Positions 10,079-17,714 of a stretch of DNA of 64,000 nucleotides are shown here, one piece after another. Numbering within the stretch: the stretch's first letter is position 1; every line of letters begins with the position of its first letter. The notes below the pieces were generated by a model. It was not told where the DNA came from, did no database searches, and saw only the letters and a list, made by a program, of their open reading frames with translations. Source of the stretch: Myxococcales bacterium. GTDB taxonomy: Bacteria > Myxococcota_A > Polyangia > Haliangiales > Haliangiaceae. Location of the stretch: NCBI GenBank assembly GCA_016720595.1, contig JADKKI010000012.1:186001-250000 (forward strand). The letters are read 5' to 3'. The position numbers were made by a program, and so were the translations under genes.

Positions 10079-10570
10079 GTGAGTCGGCTCGACGAGGTGA
10101 CCGCCAAGGTCGATGCGTTCTTCGCGCGGGTCGAGGCGCGGCACGGGAGCGACATGCAGTGTGGGACGGGCTGCTCGGACTGCTGCCACGCGCGGCTGAC
10201 CGTGACGGGCGTCGAGGCCCGGTCGATCGGGCAGGAGCTCGCCACCTGGGATGCTCCTCGCCGCGCCGCGCTCGCCGCGAACGCGGCCACCGGGCCCGAG
10301 GATCGCTGCGCCGCGCTCGATCCCGATGGGCGGTGCCTGATCTATGCGGTCCGGCCGGTGGTCTGCCGATCCCACGGTGCACCGATCCGCATGCGCCAGG
10401 GCTCGCTCCCCGTGGTCCAGTCCTGCTTCAAGAACTTCACCCACGTGACGCCAGATGCCGACTGCGTGATCGATCAGGAGACCCTGTCGGCCCTGGTCCT
10501 CGCCGTGGATCGCACCGAAGGCGGCGACGGCACGCGCATCGACCTCGCGAGTCTGTTGCGAACAGAGTAG
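10079..10570 (+). CDS. YkgJ-family cysteine cluster protein
   Basis: A 163-residue protein with the YkgJ-type metal-binding pattern. CGTGCSDCC is near residues 24-32, and further cysteines lie in EDRCAALD, GRCLIY and PVVCRSHGAP. Members of this family are predicted to bind zinc or an iron-sulfur cluster; the function is not known. The GTG start at 10079 is chosen because the family homology begins a few residues later and the LysR start lies just upstream on the other strand. It is followed after 13 nt by a second Cys-rich gene. Confidence 0.75.
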   Translation: MSRLDEVTAKVDAFFARVEARHGSDMQCGTGCSDCCHARLTVTGVEARSIGQELATWDAPRRAALAANAATGPEDRCAALDPDGRCLIYAVRPVVCRSHGAPIRMRQGSLPVVQSCFKNFTHVTPDADCVIDQETLSALVLAVDRTEGGDGTRIDLASLLRTE

Positions 10571-10583
10571 ATTCCGCCGCCCC

Positions 10584-11228
10584 ATGGACACGTCATCGCT
10601 CGAGTCGTTCGTTCCCCTCGACCACCCGCGGTTCCGCCAGGTGTGGGCGCTGATCTTCACGCAGAAGATGGCGGCGGATTGCATGGAGCACCAGTGCACC
10701 ATGGTCGAGACGCACACGAAGAAGCTCGACGCGTGCTGCCAGTACGGCTGCGACGTCGATCTCGCTGAGCGCGACGCGATCCTCGCGCGCGCCGAGCAGA
10801 TCCGTCCCTTGCTCAAGCCCGCGGTGCAGCAGCGCCCGTGGTTCGACAACGAGGTCGAGCACGACGACGACTATCCGTCCGGGGCCGTGGTCCGCACCGA
10901 GGTGGTCGACGATGGCTGCCTGTTCCTCCAGCACGACAAGCGCGGCTGCGCGATCCATCGCGCCTCGATCGAGCAGGGCTGGGACTTCCGCGGCGTGAAG
11001 CCCGCGATCTGTCGCCTGTTCCCGCTCTCGTACGAGGGTGACGCGATCGTGATCGCCGACGAGTACACGGACTACTCGTGCGTGTTCGTCGATGGGCCGA
11101 CGCTGTACCGGATCACGCGCGACACGCTCGGCGACGTGTTCGGGGCCGAGCTGATCCAGGCGCTCGATGCGGCGGAGGCCCAGGTCCTCGCCTCGCTGCC
11201 GAAGAAGCTCCCGGTCCTCAGCGCCTAA
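10584..11228 (+). CDS. Cys-rich putative metal-binding protein (DUF3109/YkgJ-like)
   Basis: A 214-residue protein with cysteines that could form a metal site: DACCQYGCDVD near residue 50, DDGCLFLQHDKRGCAIH near 110, and PAICRLFPLSYEG. This arrangement resembles the DUF3109/YkgJ group of putative zinc- or iron-binding proteins. It has no signal peptide, so it is probably cytoplasmic. With the gene at 10079 it makes a two-gene operon of Cys-cluster proteins. The TAGATT hexamer 10 nt before the ATG overlaps the upstream stop codon, so it may be coincidental. Confidence 0.65.
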   Translation: MDTSSLESFVPLDHPRFRQVWALIFTQKMAADCMEHQCTMVETHTKKLDACCQYGCDVDLAERDAILARAEQIRPLLKPAVQQRPWFDNEVEHDDDYPSGAVVRTEVVDDGCLFLQHDKRGCAIHRASIEQGWDFRGVKPAICRLFPLSYEGDAIVIADEYTDYSCVFVDGPTLYRITRDTLGDVFGAELIQALDAAEAQVLASLPKKLPVLSA

Positions 11229-11257
11229 GAGCATGTAGGGCAGGGCCCGGCGCTCCT

Positions 11258-11455
11258 GCCCGAGCGCGAACCCGCTCGGCTCGCCGCGGGCTGCGTCACG
11301 GATGAGGTCAGGCGCAGCGCCTGCCGAAGAACTTCCGGCGCCCGCGCCACCGAGTGCAAGGTACGTGCGGGGCGTGAGCCCGCCGGCGTAGTCACAGTCG
11401 CCGCCCCGACCCCATCCGCTCCGCGGTCGCCCCCGGCGAGCCGTCGCGGTGACGT
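11258..11455 (+). repeat. Long inverted repeat, left arm
   Basis: This arm matches the reverse complement of 11700-11895. A perfect 27-nt core at 11406-11432 (CCATCCGCTCCGCGG inside it) pairs with 11728-11754. The similarity extends over about 175 bp with scattered mismatches, for example the shared GCCGAAGAAC and GCAAGGTA blocks. The segment between the arms carries a transposase remnant. Confidence 0.75.
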
Positions 11456-11539
11456 GAACGAGATGGCATGAATTCGTAGCAGCTCTGCCTGTCGACTCAG
11501 TACCGCGGCGCGACGCTTCGCGTCTCCTTCTTCAGCGCC

Positions 11540-11662
11540 GCTCGGATCTCGCGGATCTTGGCATCCGATCCAGCAGCCATTCCTTTGAGGAGGGCACCAC
11601 ACGAACGACTTCTCGGGCGAGTACGGCCGGTAGGTCTTCACGCCCTCCATGGAGCAGTCCAC
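11540..11662 (-). pseudogene. IS1182-family transposase N-terminal remnant
   Basis: Read on the minus strand from the ATG at 11650, the frame gives EGVKTYRPYSPEKSFV. After a 2-nt shift, a neighbouring frame gives VPSSKEWLLDRMP. Together these match the N-terminal signature of IS1182-type DDE transposases (YRPYxP then a 'LLPPs..eWLpe.hLa'-like stretch). Nothing recognisable of the catalytic domain remains, so this is a short dead fragment. It lies exactly between the two inverted repeat arms. Confidence 0.5.
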
Positions 11663-11699
11663 GGCTTCGACGCGATCCGGATCCTGCGTTCAGTCAGAT

Positions 11700-11895
11700 C
11701 GCGACAGGTCAACGTGCGACCCGCCGTGGGCGACCGCGGAGCGGATGGGGTCGGCCCGGCGACCGTGACTATCGAGGCGAGCCTTGTCCCGCACCTACCT
11801 TGCCTCGTCCGCGCATGCGCCGGCGGTTCTTCGGCGGGCGCCGGGCCGACGCCCATCCGCGAAGCAGCCCACGGCGCGTCGCGCGTGTCGAGCGC
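11700..11895 (-). repeat. Long inverted repeat, right arm
   Basis: This is the partner of 11258-11455 in opposite orientation, roughly 75-80 percent identical by eye. The 27-nt perfect core is at 11728-11754. Together the arms and the remnant fill the 680-bp gap between the Cys-rich gene and the carbonic anhydrase gene; no intact gene is present in this gap. Confidence 0.75.
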
Positions 11896-11908
11896 TGTTC
11901 GGGCGCCA

Positions 11909-12559
11909 CTAAGTCGTCGGCGGCGGGTTCGTGGATGCCCGCGAGCGGAGCGGCTGCATCACGTCGACCACGCCGGTGACGAGATCGTACTCGGCCCCCA
12001 CCACCACCAGCTGCTCCGAGACGCTCAGGCCTTCGAGCAGCGGCGTGCCGCGCTGGATCGCATCAACCGAGGCGCGGATGTTCGCGCGCACCGCGGCGCG
12101 CATCAGGGTCTCCCGCGGGAGGGCGTTGCCGAGCTCGACGAGCGGCACCACCACCGGCCGGATCCGGCTGATGATCGAGTTCAGGCTCGCGGGCGCATCC
12201 GCCGCGCCGGGCGTCATGTCATCGAGCGTGGCGCTGACCGCGCTGCACTGCGAGTGGCCGAGCACCACCACGAGGCTGCAGCCGAACGCCTGCGCCGCGA
12301 ACTCCACGCTCGCGAGCTGCGAGGGCGCGACGATGTTGCCGGCGACGCGGATCACGAACAGATCCCCGAGGCCCTGATCGAACACCAGCTCGGCCGGGAC
12401 GCGCGAATCGGAGCAGCCGAGCACGACCGCGAACGGCCGCTGTGCCGTGGCGAGCTCCACGCGACGGAAGTGACTGGGAGTGGACTCGGCGCCGCGCACG
12501 TTGGCGACGTACCGCTGGTTGCCCTCGACGAGGCGCTGCAGGGATTCGCTCGGGGTCAC
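11909..12559 (-). CDS. Beta-class carbonic anhydrase
   Basis: The enzyme interconverts CO2 and bicarbonate using zinc. The beta-class signature is intact: LGCSDSRVP gives Cys49 and Asp51 with the Arg of the Asp-Arg pair, and LGHSQCSA gives the other two zinc ligands, His and Cys. The length of 216 residues is normal, and no signal peptide is seen, so it should be cytoplasmic. The start is set at a GTG at 12559, just before the family's usual first helix (SLQRLVEGNQRYV). A TTG at 12595 would add 12 residues and is possible. The gene stands alone next to the ATPase gene. Confidence 0.88.
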   Translation of the reverse strand: MTPSESLQRLVEGNQRYVANVRGAESTPSHFRRVELATAQRPFAVVLGCSDSRVPAELVFDQGLGDLFVIRVAGNIVAPSQLASVEFAAQAFGCSLVVVLGHSQCSAVSATLDDMTPGAADAPASLNSIISRIRPVVVPLVELGNALPRETLMRAAVRANIRASVDAIQRGTPLLEGLSVSEQLVVVGAEYDLVTGVVDVMQPLRSRASTNPPPTT

Positions 12560-12627
12560 GCAGTGCTTATGACATCGGGCGCGACGAAGGATCAACCCCC
12601 ACAGCCCCGTTCACGACAGCGGGCAGG

Positions 12628-14760
12628 TCACTCGAGCGGGCCGCTCTCGCTGAGCTTGCCCGCCGCGCGATACTCGAGCCGCACGGCGCGCAGCAGGTGA
12701 TCTTGCGAGAGCGTGGCGTCCTCGGCAGCGGCGAGGAACGCGGCGCGCAGGACGCAGTTGCGCACCGAGCCGCCGGTCAGCGGGTACCGGTGCGCGAGGT
12801 CGGCGAGATCGAGGTCTGCCGTGGTCGGCAGCGTCGGAGGGAGGTGCGAGCGCCACAGCTGCTCGCGCTGCTCCTCGTCGGGGATCGGAAAGTGTACGCG
12901 GAACGCGAGGCGACGTTTGAACGCCGGATCGATCGACGTGCCGAGGTTGGTGGTCAGGATCGCGATCCCGAGGAACGAATCGAGGCGCTGCAGCAGGTAG
13001 TTGACCTCGAGGTTCGCGAACCGATCGTTGCTCGACTTCACCTCGGTGCGCTTGCCGAACAAGGAGTCGGCCTCGTCGAACAGGATGATCGCCTGGCTCT
13101 CCTCGGCCGCGGAGAACACGTTGCCGAGGTTGCGCTCCGTCTCTCCGATCCACTTCGACATCACGCGAGAGAGATCGACGCGATAGAGATCGATCCCGAG
13201 CTCGCGCGCGAGTGCACCCGCGACCATCGTCTTGCCCGTGCCAGGCGGCCCCTGGAACAGGGCGGTGATGCCGCGGCCGGTGCTCGCCACGCGCGTCATG
13301 CCCCAGTCTTCGAACACGCGCCGGTGCATGCGCATCCGCGCGAGGAACTCGGTCATCGAGTCCATGATGTCGACCGGGAGCACCATGTCCGCGAGGCTGG
13401 GCAGGTGACGGATCCGCTCGGCCACATCGCCGAGCTTCCGCTCCAGGTGCTGGCTCACCGCCTGATCGATCTCGGCGGTGGCGATGTTTGGCCGTCCGCC
13501 TTCCGTCACGTGCGCGACGACGCGGTGGATCGTGCCCGGCCCGATCCGCCACCGGGAAGTCAGTGGGCCGAGCGTATCGGCGGGCGAGGTCACGCCGTGC
13601 GCGGTGAGCTCGGTCCGCCAGATCTCGAGCCGCTCGGTCTCGCTCAGGTCCGGGACGTCGACGAGCAGGTAGCCCGGATCGATCGGTGGCTGCGCATCTC
13701 GATCCATCCGCAGCCCGAGCGGCCCGGGGAACGTGGCGAGCGCGTGGCGCATCCGCTCGCGGAGCGGCCGATCGTCTGCCGCGACACTGTCGAGGCCGTC
13801 GATGCAGGGGATCCATCCGGCCAGCACGCACCGATCGAGCGCATGGTTCAGGGCCGCGATCGGCGAGCGTCCGCCCTCGCCGAGGTAGTGCAGGTTGATC
13901 ATCGCGAGCCGGCGATGCGCGAGCCCCGCCAGGGACGAGAGCAGCGTCCGACGTCCACTGCCATCGCGGCCCCGCACGACGATCCGCAGCGGCCGCGGAG
14001 CTCTGTGCGAGATCGCCGCGCGGATCGGAGCGGCGATCGGTTCCGGAATGCGGAGCTCGGTGATCGGCTTGCCGAGCGGGAGCAGCTCGAGCTCGCCGAG
14101 TGGATCCTCATGGAGCTCGTCACCACGGAGGCGCGCGAGGATGATCGGATCAGGCGCGAGGCCCGTGAACGGACGGGGATCGTCGCTGGTGGCGCGCAGG
14201 AGGCCGAACCGCCGTAGCGGCTGCCGCGGATCGAGCTCGGCCGCGAGCTCGTGCGGATTGATCGTGGGGCCGAGCAGCTGGCGCAGCAGGTGCTCGTCGA
14301 CGATCGCGCGGGTGCCGTTGTTCGCGACGATCGCGTAGAGCTGCGCGATCTCGCCCCACATCTGCGGCGCCGCCGTCAGCATCACGATCATCCGGCCGAG
14401 CTGGCTCAGCCCGAGCTCTTCGATGATCTCCTGCAACGGATGCCGGCCGGCGACCGAGGCCTCGATCTCCCGGTGGCGATCCATGACCTCGAGCAAGGAC
14501 TCGCTGGCCTCGGTGACCCGCGCACTCGCGAGCCCCTGGGCGACGCCGAGGAGCCCGAGCACCTCACGCTCGCGTGGCAGCACCTCGGTGCCGGTGCCGA
14601 GGCGACCGGTGTCCCAGCCGTCGGCGATCGCCCGCACCGCGAGCGCGGCCGCCACCGTGCGCTCGCTCTCGAGGAGCAACATCGCATCGCTCCGCGACGT
14701 GCGCGGCCCGGAGCGGCGTGGAAGCAGCCCGAGCGGATGAGATGGCCAGGCCGTGGTCAC
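12628..14760 (-). CDS. Large AAA+ ATPase, contractile-injection-system type
   Basis: A 710-residue ATPase with an N-terminal winged-helix-like region, a degenerate first ATPase module (RGRDGSGRRT in place of a P-loop, ~270) and a canonical second module. The second module has Walker A GPPGTGKT near 505, Walker B ILFDEADSLFGKR near 565 and the arginine region FKRRLAFRV. The stretch from SKWIGETERNLGNVF through EVKSSNDRFANLEVNYLLQR closely follows the ATPases of extracellular contractile injection systems (Afp15/Pvc15 type), which are thought to act in particle assembly or loading. No sheath, tube or baseplate gene is in the window. It starts with GTG and TAGACT lies 6 nt upstream. Confidence 0.8.
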   Translation of the reverse strand: MTTAWPSHPLGLLPRRSGPRTSRSDAMLLLESERTVAAALAVRAIADGWDTGRLGTGTEVLPREREVLGLLGVAQGLASARVTEASESLLEVMDRHREIEASVAGRHPLQEIIEELGLSQLGRMIVMLTAAPQMWGEIAQLYAIVANNGTRAIVDEHLLRQLLGPTINPHELAAELDPRQPLRRFGLLRATSDDPRPFTGLAPDPIILARLRGDELHEDPLGELELLPLGKPITELRIPEPIAAPIRAAISHRAPRPLRIVVRGRDGSGRRTLLSSLAGLAHRRLAMINLHYLGEGGRSPIAALNHALDRCVLAGWIPCIDGLDSVAADDRPLRERMRHALATFPGPLGLRMDRDAQPPIDPGYLLVDVPDLSETERLEIWRTELTAHGVTSPADTLGPLTSRWRIGPGTIHRVVAHVTEGGRPNIATAEIDQAVSQHLERKLGDVAERIRHLPSLADMVLPVDIMDSMTEFLARMRMHRRVFEDWGMTRVASTGRGITALFQGPPGTGKTMVAGALARELGIDLYRVDLSRVMSKWIGETERNLGNVFSAAEESQAIILFDEADSLFGKRTEVKSSNDRFANLEVNYLLQRLDSFLGIAILTTNLGTSIDPAFKRRLAFRVHFPIPDEEQREQLWRSHLPPTLPTTADLDLADLAHRYPLTGGSVRNCVLRAAFLAAAEDATLSQDHLLRAVRLEYRAAGKLSESGPLE

Positions 14761-14766
14761 AGCGCG

Positions 14767-14772
14767 AGTCTA
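14767..14772 (-). promoter_or_regulatory. TANNNT -10-like element upstream of the AAA+ ATPase gene
   Basis: TAGACT on the minus strand, 6 nt before the GTG at 14760. No Shine-Dalgarno sequence is present, so transcription could begin at or very near the start codon. Confidence 0.45.
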
Positions 14773-14805
14773 CTCGGACCGCGAGGCCCTGGTGTGATCG
14801 TGGAG

Positions 14806-15618
14806 CTACTCCTGCGTGGCGACGCGGCGCGGATTCACGTGCTCGGTATCCTGGTGCGCGGGCGGCTGTTCCGGCTTGTAGTGGAACTGGGCGCCCTGTG
14901 CGCGCGCGTCGTCGTGGCTCCAGAAGTGGTTCTTCTCGCGATCGGTCGTGGTCATCTTCTTGGTGTCGGCATCGCTCTCCGCACCGTTGATCATCTGCAC
15001 ACCGTACGCGCTGAGCTTGAGGCCGGCCGCGATCGCGAGCTTGTAGCTGTGGCCATCGGCGACCATCGTCTTCGGGCGCAGCTGCTCGCGTGGGCCCTTC
15101 GCGAAGTGATCCTCCCAGAGGCACGCGACGGGCGCGTTGGTCCACGGATCGGAGACCACGAGATCCTGATCGCTGTCGGACTTGAGATCGCCGACGATCG
15201 CGAAGGCGTGATCGATGTACGTCGGGCTGACCCGGTTGATCGTCTCGCCCGCCCCGTGCTCGCGCATGTAGCAGTACGCGACCCACGAGTGCTCGCCGCA
15301 GTTACCGCCGTGCGCGATGTCCGCGCGCGCCGCGGTATCGGCCTCGGGGTACTTGTCCTTCAGCGCCTTGGCCTCGGGCGTGTACTCCCAGCAGCGCGGA
15401 TCGCGCATCGCCGAGAGGCGATAGGCGGAGTTCATCTTCGTGGACTGCAGCGATGGGACCTGGTTGCCCTGGTGAGCGATCGCTCGCTTGGTCGCCGCGA
15501 TCGCATCCGCTGCGAGGTTCAACCGTGCACCCGCCTTGCCCGAGACCAGCTTGTCGGGGCTGGACTGATCGAGGTAGCGCTTGCGCTCTTCGGGGGTCGC
15601 CGCCGGGGTATCCGTCAT
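14806..15618 (-). CDS. Papain/transglutaminase-like putative cysteine hydrolase
   Basis: A 270-residue protein without a signal peptide. Its central region has the ordered Cys, His, Asp pattern of papain/transglutaminase-fold enzymes: Cys107 in GGNCGEHSWVA, His137 in YIDHAFAIVGD and Asp157 in VVSDPWTNAPV. This 'GNCGE..DHafv..DPW' pattern is frequent in bacterial effector toxins and their relatives, although I cannot name a family. It is transcribed towards and lies 45 nt upstream of the injection-system-type ATPase gene, on the same strand. A role as cargo or effector is inferred from that position only. GGAG precedes the ATG at about 8 nt. Confidence 0.6.
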   Translation of the reverse strand: MTDTPAATPEERKRYLDQSSPDKLVSGKAGARLNLAADAIAATKRAIAHQGNQVPSLQSTKMNSAYRLSAMRDPRCWEYTPEAKALKDKYPEADTAARADIAHGGNCGEHSWVAYCYMREHGAGETINRVSPTYIDHAFAIVGDLKSDSDQDLVVSDPWTNAPVACLWEDHFAKGPREQLRPKTMVADGHSYKLAIAAGLKLSAYGVQMINGAESDADTKKMTTTDREKNHFWSHDDARAQGAQFHYKPEQPPAHQDTEHVNPRRVATQE

Positions 15619-15652
15619 GGGCTCGGCTCCATGTTACGGGCAGATCGGCCCG

Positions 15653-16183
15653 TTAGTTCCCGCTCTCTCCCTCGACCTCCGCGAAGGTCACTCCCGCGAC
15701 CCGATCTGCCGGAAGTTCCTCAGCTTTCTTCACGTCGAACTCGAGGCCGCCGCCCTTGTCGCCACGCCAGTAGCCCTCCGCCAGGAACGCGCAGGTGGTC
15801 ACCGCCGTGTCCTCGCAGGCCGACTGGGCGCGGTCCGCCAGCCCGACGCCCAGCGACGCATCGTTCGCGTAGACCTCGACGGCGTCTGCGGCGGCGCCGA
15901 TGCGGGCCTTGCTGATGTCGAAGCTCCCGCCATCCCGGGGCAACACGATCGGCAGCCGGACGAGCCGGGGCTCCCCCTCGCGCTTCTGGCTCTCGAGCCA
16001 GGTGAGGAAGGCCGCCTTGGGAGTGAGCGCGGCGCCCCGCACGAACGTCGCCTTCGAGCCGCTACCGGGCTTGTTCATCATGGTTCCACTTCCGGTGGCG
16101 ACGTTGGAGCCGCCGTTGGGCTTGTCGACCGCGTGGCCTTTGCCACAGCCGACGATCAGAGCGATGAGCCACACGTGCTTCAT
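15653..16183 (-). CDS. Hypothetical lipoprotein
   Basis: A 176-residue lipoprotein that I do not recognise. The very short signal peptide MKHVWLIALIVGC ends in the lipobox IVGC. A Gly/Ser-rich linker to about residue 45 precedes a folded domain with two cysteines (QSACEDTAVTTC), which may form a disulfide. A TACAGT hexamer is 11 nt upstream. It sits between the L,D-transpeptidase gene and the putative cysteine hydrolase gene, all on the minus strand. The spacings are 19 and 34 nt, so co-transcription is possible. Confidence 0.6.
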   Translation of the reverse strand: MKHVWLIALIVGCGKGHAVDKPNGGSNVATGSGTMMNKPGSGSKATFVRGAALTPKAAFLTWLESQKREGEPRLVRLPIVLPRDGGSFDISKARIGAAADAVEVYANDASLGVGLADRAQSACEDTAVTTCAFLAEGYWRGDKGGGLEFDVKKAEELPADRVAGVTFAEVEGESGN

Positions 16184-16202
16184 CTGGGATCGCTACTGTA
16201 GA

Positions 16203-17675
16203 TCACGGCGACGAGACCTGACGCGCTTCCTGGACCTTCTTCGCATAGCCACGCAGCGGTGGATCCGGCTGGTCCTTGGTGCGGACGCGGACGATCGAGC
16301 CCGGGGCTTCGACGACTCCGGCCGCCATCGTCCAGCCCGGCGGGACCTGCGGATCGCTCCAGAAGTACAGCCAGCGTGCATCGCGCGGCGCGAGGTTCAC
16401 GCAGCCGTGGCTGCGCTTCACGCCGAACTGATCGTGCCAGTACGCGGTGTGGAGCGCGAGGCCCTTCTCGGGGCTGAAGAACTGCGTCCACGGCACGGTG
16501 GCCACCGAGTATGGATCCTCGCCGTTCAGGCCCTTCATGTCGGCCTCGGATTCCTTGACCCACATCCGGTAGATGCCGGTCTCGGTGGGCGTGTCCTTGC
16601 CGCCGGTCGAGACCATCGTCGCGTAGACCGGGATGTCGCCTTCAAACGCCACGAGGATCTGGTTGTCGAGATCCACATCGATCCACCGCTCGCCCTTCTG
16701 CAGCAAGGCGGGCGCCGGTGCGGGCTGGAACACGCGGACATCGGCGGCGCGGATCCACTCGTTGTCGCCGACCCGATACGCCACGGGCGCGCCCTTCGGA
16801 TCGTTCGAGGTCTCGACGATCCCGAGCGGCGTGCGTGCCGCGACCTGGCGCACGGCGCCCGCGCCGGTGGCCTTGGCGGTGATCCACGCCTGCTGATAGC
16901 CGGAGCGCGGCCACACGAACGCGACGGGCACGCCCCAGCCGGTCTCGTCACCGAGACGCGCGCCGCCGTAGAGCGAGGGCTTGTGCTGCGAGATCGACGA
17001 GCGCAGGACGTACTCGTTGTCCTTCTGACTGACCTTCCAGTAGGTCTTGCCGGCGACGGTGACCTCCTCGTACTGGCGGACGTTGATCGAGCCGACCAGC
17101 GGCCGATCCTCGATCATCTTGGGCTCGGGGGCCTTGACCGGATCGACCTCGGTCGTCGAGGTCACCGGCTTGTTCTTGTTGTCCTTCGGATCCTTCTTCT
17201 TCTTCTCGGGCTGCTCGAGGGTGAAGGTCACCGAGTTCGGTGCGGTCACCTTGCCGTAGACACCCGGAACCAGCTCGCCGCGATCCAGCATCGGGACCTC
17301 GCGCCCCATCGCGATCTTCTTGCTCGGCTTGACGTAGTCCCCACAGATCCAGCCGCGAGGCTCGATCTCGACCCAGGGCTTCGTGCAGCCCTTCCCCTTC
17401 GCGGTGCGCTTCCAGCGGACCCGCGTATCGATCGCGACCGTGCCGATCCGCTTCTCGTCATCCCCGGGCTCGAGCCGAACGCCGACCGTCCGCACCAGCT
17501 CGAGCGAGTGGGTGCCCTCGGGAAAGTCCGGAGCCGTGGGTTCCGCCGGCTCGGCGTCTCCGCCACCTGTCAACGCCGGGGTGGGCACCGGTGGCGGCGG
17601 CGTGGGCTCGCCACTCTTGCTGCCGCAACCGGCGAGGACGACCAGCAGCAGCGCCCCCAGGTGACCGAGCCACAT
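16203..17675 (-). CDS. L,D-transpeptidase lipoprotein (YkuD domain)
   Basis: L,D-transpeptidases cross-link peptidoglycan or attach proteins to it in the periplasm, with a catalytic cysteine. The C-terminal YkuD domain contains LHTAYWHDQFGVKRSHGCVN, with the catalytic Cys near residue 426. The N-terminus MWLGHLGALLLVVLAGC is a lipoprotein signal peptide, followed by a Pro-rich linker. The middle region may hold an SH3-like wall-binding fold (SINVRQYEEVTVAGKTYWKV). The open frame continues upstream to 18848, but the ATG at 17675 is chosen because it begins the signal peptide. The MshEN-domain gene is divergent, with a 39-nt gap. Confidence 0.88.
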   Translation of the reverse strand: MWLGHLGALLLVVLAGCGSKSGEPTPPPPVPTPALTGGGDAEPAEPTAPDFPEGTHSLELVRTVGVRLEPGDDEKRIGTVAIDTRVRWKRTAKGKGCTKPWVEIEPRGWICGDYVKPSKKIAMGREVPMLDRGELVPGVYGKVTAPNSVTFTLEQPEKKKKDPKDNKNKPVTSTTEVDPVKAPEPKMIEDRPLVGSINVRQYEEVTVAGKTYWKVSQKDNEYVLRSSISQHKPSLYGGARLGDETGWGVPVAFVWPRSGYQQAWITAKATGAGAVRQVAARTPLGIVETSNDPKGAPVAYRVGDNEWIRAADVRVFQPAPAPALLQKGERWIDVDLDNQILVAFEGDIPVYATMVSTGGKDTPTETGIYRMWVKESEADMKGLNGEDPYSVATVPWTQFFSPEKGLALHTAYWHDQFGVKRSHGCVNLAPRDARWLYFWSDPQVPPGWTMAAGVVEAPGSIVRVRTKDQPDPPLRGYAKKVQEARQVSSP

Positions 17676-17699
17676 TCTGGTGCAGTAGCACGTCCGTGA

Positions 17700-17705
17700 T
17701 ACCTT
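17700..17705 (+). promoter_or_regulatory. TANNNT -10-like element upstream of the MshEN gene
   Basis: TACCTT lies 9 nt before the ATG at 17715, within a 39-nt divergent gap. There is a weak GCAGGCAG just before the ATG that could also serve as a ribosome-binding site. Confidence 0.35.
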
Positions 17706-17714
17706 CGCAGGCAG

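Noticed and set aside
10028..10849. Upstream extension of the LysR frame
   Set aside because: The LysR family begins at the ATG at 10027; the extension is antisense to two Cys-cluster genes.
11486..11662. An alternative 27-codon frame starting with AAAGGA-ATG (MAAGSDAKIREIRAALKK)
   Set aside because: It has a nice ribosome-binding site by eye, but it lies inside the transposase remnant between inverted repeats and shows no further support.
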